From positions 1 to 7,074 of the forward strand of contig JAIVGU010000028.1 in NCBI GenBank assembly GCA_020201445.1: a stretch of 7,074 nucleotides of DNA, read 5' to 3'. A model generated the notes under the pieces. That model did no database searches, had not been told where the DNA came from, and worked only from the letters and a program-made list of their open reading frames with translations. Each line of letters opens with the position of its first letter. Position 1 is the stretch's first letter. This document shows positions 1-3,864 of this stretch, piece after piece. Source of the DNA: Halobacteriales archaeon (GTDB lineage Archaea > Thermoplasmatota > E2 > JACPAO01 > JAHFTW01). The position numbers and the translations under genes were made by a program.

Positions 1-1043
1 GCCCGCTCCTGGTCGCGCTGCATCGAGCGAAGCTGGCTGCGGTAGTAGCTCAACGGGTGCTTGATGCGCATGCAGAGGTTGTCGCGCTTCGCCAGCGGGC
101 AGACGCCGTTGGTCTGCATCGTGCCGCAGCCGGGGGGCGTGTAGGCCTGCACCGACTTCTCCCCCGACACGTGCTCGATCTGGTAGCGCGACTTCTCGCG
201 GTCGAAGTTGGGCGTTGCCGAGAGGTAGTCGAGAATCTGCTCCGAGTTCCAGCCCACCGTGTGCAGGAAGGTGGCGAAGGCGAAGCGGCCATGGTGCGGC
301 ACGTTCTCGTTGCGCTTGAGGGAGTCGAAAATCTCCTTGATGCAGGGCGGGAAGAGTTGCGGCTGCACCGGGCCGAAGTCGCCGGTCGTCCAGTTGGCGC
401 GCGCCTCCTCCAGCTTCGGCTCCAGGCTCGCCACCAGCGGCGCCAGCGCGTCCTTGGCCTCCTTGGGCAGCGGCTTGGTGCGCTCCGCCTCCAACTCCTC
501 CGTGATGCGCCGCGCCAGCGCCTCCTCGCACAGCCGCGCCAGCTCGGCGGGCGCCAGCAGCAGGAAGCCGTGGTCGAGGCTGCGCCGGATGAGCTTCCAC
601 TCGGAGTGGTGGGTCGGCGCGAGGCGGATGTAGTCGCTGAAGTGCAGCCGGAACCCCTGCTCCGTCGCCTCGGCCGGGATGTTGAGCGCGGCGGCGGCGC
701 GGGGCAGCGCGTCGGGGTCGGGGTCGCGGGCGAGCGTGGCGCGGGCGCGGGCGGCCTCGGCGGCGGCGTAGCGCGCGATGAGGGTCTTGTCGCCGAGCAG
801 CACCGCCGCCATGCGCGCCACAGGGATGGAGAGCAGCTCCAGCAGCGCGCTGCGCTCGTCCAGGATGGTGGCCGCCTGGAAGCCCTCGCCCAGCGCGCCC
901 TCGATGCGCTCCTTCGCCCGCAGCCGGGCGCCGAGGTAGAGCGGGGAGGCCAGCAGGGCGCCCAGGTCGGGGCCGGCCTCGCGCACCGCGTCCCGCACCT
1001 CGGGGAGGAAGGGGTAGTACGCCAGCCGGACCAGGTCGGCCAC
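1..1043 (-). CDS. priL: DNA primase large subunit PriL, 3' end beyond the window
   Basis: Large, non-catalytic subunit of the archaeal/eukaryotic-type primase. In this family it partners PriS to make primers and holds a [4Fe-4S] cluster in its C-terminal domain. 347 codons are visible. The N-terminus (ADLVRLAYYPFLPEVRDAV) is a helical stretch typical of archaeal PriL. Four cysteines in the expected arrangement are present: C234 (FPPCIKEIF), C306 (YTPPGCGTMQ), C315 (GVCPLAKR) and C324 (NLCMRIKHPLSYY). Between the first two lies the conserved stretch HHGRFAFATFLHTVGW. The frame is still open at the left edge, just after HPLSYY, so only a short tail should be missing. I chose GTG at 1043 because the reading frame is closed by a TGA at 1086-1088 and no ATG, GTG or TTG lies between. 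It begins 42 bp after the stop of the upstream small lipoprotein, so it may be co-transcribed. No strong ribosome binding site is visible. Family identity is very secure; the exact start is less so. Confidence 0.95.
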   Translation of the reverse strand, partial: MADLVRLAYYPFLPEVRDAVREAGPDLGALLASPLYLGARLRAKERIEGALGEGFQAATILDERSALLELLSIPVARMAAVLLGDKTLIARYAAAEAARARATLARDPDPDALPRAAAALNIPAEATEQGFRLHFSDYIRLAPTHHSEWKLIRRSLDHGFLLLAPAELARLCEEALARRITEELEAERTKPLPKEAKDALAPLVASLEPKLEEARANWTTGDFGPVQPQLFPPCIKEIFDSLKRNENVPHHGRFAFATFLHTVGWNSEQILDYLSATPNFDREKSRYQIEHVSGEKSVQAYTPPGCGTMQTNGVCPLAKRDNLCMRIKHPLSYYRSQLRSMQRDQER

Positions 1044-1085
1044 GCCGCTTCGAGGCCCGGGGGCCCCTTCAACCCTTGGGCGGGC

Positions 1086-1478
1086 TCAGCACTCGACGTG
1101 GACGGCGTACTGGCCGCTGAAGGCGCCGTAGCCGCCGGCGCGCTCGGCTTCCAGGGCCCAGGTGCCCGCGGCGCCGCTGGCGGCCTTGCTGTCGGCGGCT
1201 TGGCCGGTGTTGCTGATGGTCTTGCTGTAGACGGTGGCGCCGCCGTCGTCCTTCACAGTGAAGGTGACGCTGCCCATGCCCAGATTGGCGCTCACGCTCA
1301 CGGTGCCGGAGCCGTCGCACTCGAACGAGGTCTTCTGCTGGCCGCCGCTGGCGCCGTTGTAGGCGAGCGCGTTGCGGCTGGAGGCGGACTGGCCGTCGGT
1401 GCCGTTGGAGGCGGAGCAGCCGGCGAGCGTGGCGGTCAGGAGCAGCAGGAGGGCCCAGCGGGCACTAGGGGCGGCCAT
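1086..1478 (-). CDS. Small lipoprotein A, C-terminal cysteine, paralogue of its neighbour
   Basis: Predicted 130-residue lipoprotein of unknown function. The N-terminus (M1 to L18) is a short basic plus hydrophobic signal, followed by a lipobox LAGC with C21 as the lipidation site. Then comes a Ser/Gly/Asn-rich linker to about residue 50. The 77-residue C-terminal domain runs from C54 to the last residue, C130, with alternating hydrophobic residues suggesting an all-beta fold. C54 and C130 could form a disulfide that closes the domain. Its domain aligns without gaps to the neighbouring lipoprotein at 1532-1912 over the first 54 positions (shared DDG, TV and W; see findings). I chose ATG at 1478 because it places the signal peptide at the very N-terminus; the frame is open further upstream but that part overlaps the next gene. 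No clear Shine-Dalgarno is seen. It is an orphan family to me; a binding or structural surface role is only a guess. Confidence 0.8.
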   Translation of the reverse strand: MAAPSARWALLLLLTATLAGCSASNGTDGQSASSRNALAYNGASGGQQKTSFECDGSGTVSVSANLGMGSVTFTVKDDGGATVYSKTISNTGQAADSKAASGAAGTWALEAERAGGYGAFSGQYAVHVEC

Positions 1479-1531
1479 GCTGGGGCATTTTGGGATGCGT
1501 ACTTGAGCCGATTGGAGCAGGGTCCGCAGGG

Positions 1532-1912
1532 TCAGCAGGCAAGGGCGACGCTGTAGCCGCCGGTGAAGGCCTGCATCGAGACGGTGACGGTCCAGCGGTC
1601 CTGGCCGCCCAGGAGCCCGCGGACGGTGCTGTGCGCGTCGCCCTGCAGCGGCCCGGTGTCGAGGACCGTTCCCGTGCCGTCGTCGGTGACGAGGATGGCG
1701 AGGCTCCCGGCGCTGCCCACCACGCTGTAGCTCAGGTCGCCCACGCCCGGGCAGTCGAGCGGCGCCGCCTGCTCCTGCCCGCTGGCGTGCAGGAGGCCGG
1801 TCTGCTCGATGGCGCCGGGCGCCGGGTGGGCGGCCTGCGGGGCGGCGGGGGTGGCGCAGCCGGCGAGGGCGAGCGCGGCGAGGGTGGCCAGGAGGGCGCG
1901 GGAGGCGTCCAT
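1532..1912 (-). CDS. Small lipoprotein B, C-terminal cysteine, paralogue of its neighbour
   Basis: Predicted 126-residue lipoprotein, function unknown. The signal segment M1 to L16 ends in lipobox LAGC with C19. An Ala/Pro-rich linker (about 20-50) follows, then a 73-residue domain from C54 to the terminal residue C126. Residues shared with lipoprotein A include C54, the DDG turn, the following TV, the single tryptophan and the ending F-(S/T)-G-x-Y-x-V followed by a final Cys. I chose ATG at 1912 rather than an in-frame upstream ATG at 1954 because it gives a compact signal peptide, and because an AT-rich TATA-like element lies about 25 bp upstream, as expected for a leaderless archaeal transcript. 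The next gene on the strand, lipoprotein A, starts 53 bp after its stop, so the pair may be one transcript leading on into priL. Confidence 0.8.
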   Translation of the reverse strand: MDASRALLATLAALALAGCATPAAPQAAHPAPGAIEQTGLLHASGQEQAAPLDCPGVGDLSYSVVGSAGSLAILVTDDGTGTVLDTGPLQGDAHSTVRGLLGGQDRWTVTVSMQAFTGGYSVALAC

Positions 1913-1933
1913 GGCTCGCCAGGAACCCTGGGG

Positions 1934-1940
1934 CTTTTGA
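1934..1940 (-). promoter_or_regulatory. Possible TATA element of lipoprotein B (leaderless spacing)
   Basis: On the minus strand the sequence reads TCAAAAG in an otherwise GC-rich region, centred about 25 bp before the ATG at 1912. Archaeal TATA boxes lie about 26 bp before the transcription start, so transcription would start at or next to the ATG. The purine-rich GGGAGCC just upstream could serve as a BRE. This is a pattern match only. Confidence 0.4.
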
Positions 1941-1968
1941 GGCTCCCGGAGCAAGTCCCGAATCAGCG

Positions 1969-2010
1969 CTATTCCGACTCGATGCGGGGCGCCAGCAGAT
2001 ACACGATGCG
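1969..2010 (-). pseudogene. Remnant of the 3' end of a second PCNA gene
   Basis: Read on the minus strand, 2010 to 1969 encodes RIVYLLAPRIESE followed by TAG. The intact PCNA ends HIVYLLAPRIESE followed by TGA at 2088, exactly 119 bp away. Aligning the 41 bases from 2009 down to 1971 region with the pcn copy, 35 match. Of the differences within codons, five are synonymous (Tyr, Ala, Arg, Ile and Ser codons) and one changes His to Arg. Homology stops just upstream of the Arg codon, and downstream of the stop codon the two copies are unrelated. There is no start codon or PCNA body, so it is a fragment and not a gene. The synonymous pattern suggests this piece diverged while still part of a functional PCNA gene. 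Confidence 0.75.
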
Positions 2011-2014
2011 CGCC

Positions 2015-2034
2015 CGACCTTCAAACGAAGGTCG
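2015..2034. repeat. Perfect 8-bp inverted repeat with AAAC loop
   Basis: CGACCTTC at 2015-2022 and GAAGGTCG at 2027-2034 are exact reverse complements separated by AAAC (2023-2026). In RNA either strand could form a stable small hairpin. It sits right at the edge where homology of the PCNA remnant ends. It could be an operator, an RNA hairpin or an element end; no T-rich tract follows it, so a terminator role is not shown. Confidence 0.6.
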
Positions 2035-2049
2035 ATCACGTTGCGTCGT

Positions 2050-2068
2050 GGGGGGCCTGCGGCCCCCC
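2050..2068 (-). terminator. Very GC-rich perfect hairpin 20 bp downstream of pcn
   Basis: GGGGGGCC (2050-2057) and GGCCCCCC (2061-2068) pair perfectly across a 3-base loop. On the transcribed strand of pcn it begins 19 bases after the stop codon. It could end or stabilise the pcn transcript. Archaeal termination depends mainly on U-rich tracts and none follows here, so the terminator label is tentative; the inverted repeat itself is certain. Confidence 0.4.
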
Positions 2069-2087
2069 GCACATAGCCCGGCGTCGT

Positions 2088-2825
2088 TCATTCGGACTCA
2101 ATCCGGGGTGCCAGCAGGTACACGATGTGCCCGGCGCCGTCGGCGATGTCGAACTCGATTTTGACCGGGTAGTCGCTGCCGAGGTGGAGCGTGATGGGGT
2201 CGCCCGCCTTGACCACCTTGCTCATGTTGCTGAAGTAGTCGAGGCTGAACAGGCTGCGCGACTTCTGCGGCGCCTGGATCTTCACCAGGTCGTCGCCCTC
2301 CAGGCGCAGGTGCACCTGGTCGGTGTCGCCGTCGGCGATGAGCTCGAACGCCTTGCCGTCCGCGACGAGCGCGATGTGGTCGGAGACCGCCTCACTGGCC
2401 TTGATGCCCTGCTGCAGCTCGCCGGCCAGCACCGTGACCTGGTTGGGCAGGTTGAGGTTGGGCACCTTGGGGTCGCCCATGTTGGCGGTGTCCACCAGCG
2501 CCATGCGGCGGGTGATGTGGCCAATCTTGAAGACGAGGCGGTGCGCGTCCTCCTTGTACTCCAGGTCGATGATGTCCTGGCTCCCGGCCAGCTTCAGGAT
2601 GTCCTTCAGCTTGTCCAGGTCGACGCCCATGTCCATGTCGGAGCCCTTGTACTCGGCGAACGCCTTCTTGCCGATGCTCAGGTCGACCATCGCGACGTGC
2701 GCGGGGTCGACCGCCTTGAGGTTGAGGCCCTCCGGGGTGACGTGGATCTTGGCCTCGTCCACCAGGGTGGAGACGGCGTTGAGGACGGTCGTGAGGACCT
2801 CCGCTTTGACCTTGGCCTTGAACAT
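2088..2825 (-). CDS. pcn: DNA polymerase sliding clamp (PCNA)
   Basis: Complete 245-residue proliferating cell nuclear antigen homologue, of normal archaeal length. In this family a ring of three subunits encircles DNA and tethers DNA polymerases, FEN1, ligase and other partners that carry PIP-box peptides; it is loaded by RFC. Diagnostic stretches are AVDPAHVAMVDL (38-49), the interdomain linker region around 113-128 (NMGDPKVPNLNLP), SLDYFSNM (194-201), LGSDYPVKIEF (215-225) and the C-terminal LAPRIESE. Lysine- and arginine-rich positions (for example K53, K54, R106, R107) fit a DNA-facing inner surface, though this is inferred. The ATG at 2825 begins MFKAKV, which is the expected PCNA N-terminus. 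pcn and priL lie on the same strand, separated by the two lipoprotein genes. The last 13 codons are duplicated 119 bp downstream as a fragment. Identification is secure. Confidence 0.97.
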   Translation of the reverse strand: MFKAKVKAEVLTTVLNAVSTLVDEAKIHVTPEGLNLKAVDPAHVAMVDLSIGKKAFAEYKGSDMDMGVDLDKLKDILKLAGSQDIIDLEYKEDAHRLVFKIGHITRRMALVDTANMGDPKVPNLNLPNQVTVLAGELQQGIKASEAVSDHIALVADGKAFELIADGDTDQVHLRLEGDDLVKIQAPQKSRSLFSLDYFSNMSKVVKAGDPITLHLGSDYPVKIEFDIADGAGHIVYLLAPRIESE

Positions 2826-2862
2826 CAGCGCACCCGGTTGTGCCGGGCAGAGGGGCGACGGT

Positions 2863-2868
2863 CTTAAG
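2863..2868 (-). promoter_or_regulatory. Possible TATA element of pcn
   Basis: CTTAAG is the only AT-rich patch close upstream of pcn in a GC-rich leader. Its centre is 40 bp before the ATG at 2825, so a start site about 26 bp downstream would give a leader of roughly 13 nt. Weak evidence. Confidence 0.3.
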
Positions 2869-2915
2869 CGAAGCGGGGCGGCTTCCTGGGGAGAGGGCGT
2901 TCAAGATTTGCGGCA

Positions 2916-2937
2916 TTGGCGCCCCATGAGACGCCAA
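2916..2937. repeat. Short inverted repeat between pcn and the CPD-domain lipoprotein
   Basis: TTGGCG (2916-2921) and CGCCAA (2932-2937) are exact reverse complements with a 10-base spacer. The rest of the 190-bp gap (2826-3015) holds the possible pcn TATA element, a second AT-rich patch at about 2901-2909, and nothing else I can name. The repeat could be an operator or chance in such GC-rich DNA. Confidence 0.25.
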
Positions 2938-3015
2938 CCCTCCCCCGAGGACACCGAACTCCCCTCGCGTGCTCGGCGGATGGTTCGGGGAGCGAAGCCT
3001 CGACTGGTCTCCCAT

Positions 3016-3855
3016 CTACTCCGACGAGAAGTCCGGCGGCGGGGGCGCCACGAAGAACGCGGTCGCCACGGCCTTGAAGTCCTGCTGGACGGTCGCGGCG
3101 ACGCCCACGCCGGCCTCCTGGTCGGCGGTGTTGGGGTCGGCGCGCCACACGACCTGGAGGGTGCCGCCCTGCGGGAAGTATTTCTGGCACTGCGCCTGAC
3201 CCACCTGGGCGCGCAAGACGCTGGCGCCCGTGACCTCGGCGAGCACCGTGTTCTGGTCCCCCAGCCCCACGGTCTGCACCGTGACGTGCAGGAACTGCGC
3301 GGTGGGGGAGGTGGGCGCCCACTTGGTGTCGAGGATGACGCCGGTGCAGCCGGGGTTGACGTTGAACACCCAGACGCGGTGGTTGGTGGTGTCGCCGCAG
3401 TCGACGGGGTGGGTCTGGTCCTCGGCCGTCACGGTGGTCTCGCAGCTCAGGAAGCCGTTGAAGCCGATGGGCTCGCTGTAGGGCTTCTTCGTGGGCATCG
3501 CCTCCAGCGTGAAGTTGAGCAGCGTGGAGTTGCCGGCGCTGAGCGACACCTGCTTGCTGAGGCTCTTGAGGCCGGGAGCCTGCACGGTGACGACGAGGCG
3601 CTCCTCCACCGGCAGCGCGGGGAAGGCGTAGTGGCCGTCCTGCGCCGTCGCGGCGGTGGCGTTGCGGACCGCCACGCCGACGCCCTGGATGGTGACGTTG
3701 GCGTTGGCCACCGGGCGCACCGCCTGGTCGAAGACGTAGCCCTGCAGGAGCGGCAGGCTCGCCGCGGAGGCGCGCTCCGGCGTGGAGTCCCCGGCCTTGC
3801 CGCCGCACCCGGGCAGCAGCAGGAGCAGGACGGCCAGGGCGGCGGCGCGCTGCAT
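3016..3855 (-). CDS. Lipoprotein with carboxypeptidase-regulatory-like beta-sandwich domain
   Basis: Predicted 279-residue surface lipoprotein. The signal peptide M1 to L14 leads to lipobox LPGC with C17. Residues about 37-105 (LQGYVFDQAVRPVANANVTI, then AQDGHYAFPALPVEERLVVTV) match the pattern of the CarboxypepD_reg domain: G-x-V-x-D, a variable added element, D-G-x-Y-x-F-x-x-L-P and a conserved V-x-x-x-G. The second half (about 125-265) is unrecognised and contains four cysteines (C138, C153, C170, C223) that could make two disulfides; a proline run (271-274) precedes the C-terminus. The gene starts 7 bp after the stop of the M14 carboxypeptidase gene, with a GAGG motif overlapping that stop, so the two are an operon and probably translationally coupled. 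In animal metallocarboxypeptidases a similar transthyretin-like domain is fused behind the catalytic domain; here it is on a separate protein. A role as partner or glycan/protein-binding module of the peptidase is inferred. Lipoprotein and domain calls are good. Confidence 0.85.
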   Translation of the reverse strand: MQRAAALAVLLLLLPGCGGKAGDSTPERASAASLPLLQGYVFDQAVRPVANANVTIQGVGVAVRNATAATAQDGHYAFPALPVEERLVVTVQAPGLKSLSKQVSLSAGNSTLLNFTLEAMPTKKPYSEPIGFNGFLSCETTVTAEDQTHPVDCGDTTNHRVWVFNVNPGCTGVILDTKWAPTSPTAQFLHVTVQTVGLGDQNTVLAEVTGASVLRAQVGQAQCQKYFPQGGTLQVVWRADPNTADQEAGVGVAATVQQDFKAVATAFFVAPPPPDFSSE

Positions 3856-3860
3856 GGCAG

Positions 3861-3864
3861 CCTC
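3861..3864 (-). promoter_or_regulatory. GAGG ribosome binding site overlapping the peptidase stop codon
   Basis: On the minus strand the peptidase stop TGA runs directly into AGG (TGAGG), which lies 5 bases before the ATG at 3855. This supports the chosen start and suggests coupled translation of the two genes. Confidence 0.55.

Noticed and set aside
1054..1065. GGCCC/GGGCC palindrome just before priL
   Set aside because: Five-base stem with a two-base spacer in GC-rich DNA; expected by chance.
50..1072. Minus-strand open frame of 340 codons over priL
   Set aside because: Different frame from PriL; its product is a low-complexity Arg/Ser/Pro/Ala-rich chain, the usual shadow in GC-rich DNA, while the PriL frame holds conserved motifs.
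57..1556. Plus-strand open frame of 499 codons antisense to priL and lipoprotein A
   Set aside because: Composition is Gly/Ala/Arg/Val-rich with no recognisable domain, and it lies opposite well-supported genes.
1479..2072. Upstream extension of the lipoprotein A frame, which would make a 328-residue protein
   Set aside because: It runs through lipoprotein B in another frame with shadow-like composition and would bury the lipobox signal in the middle of the protein.
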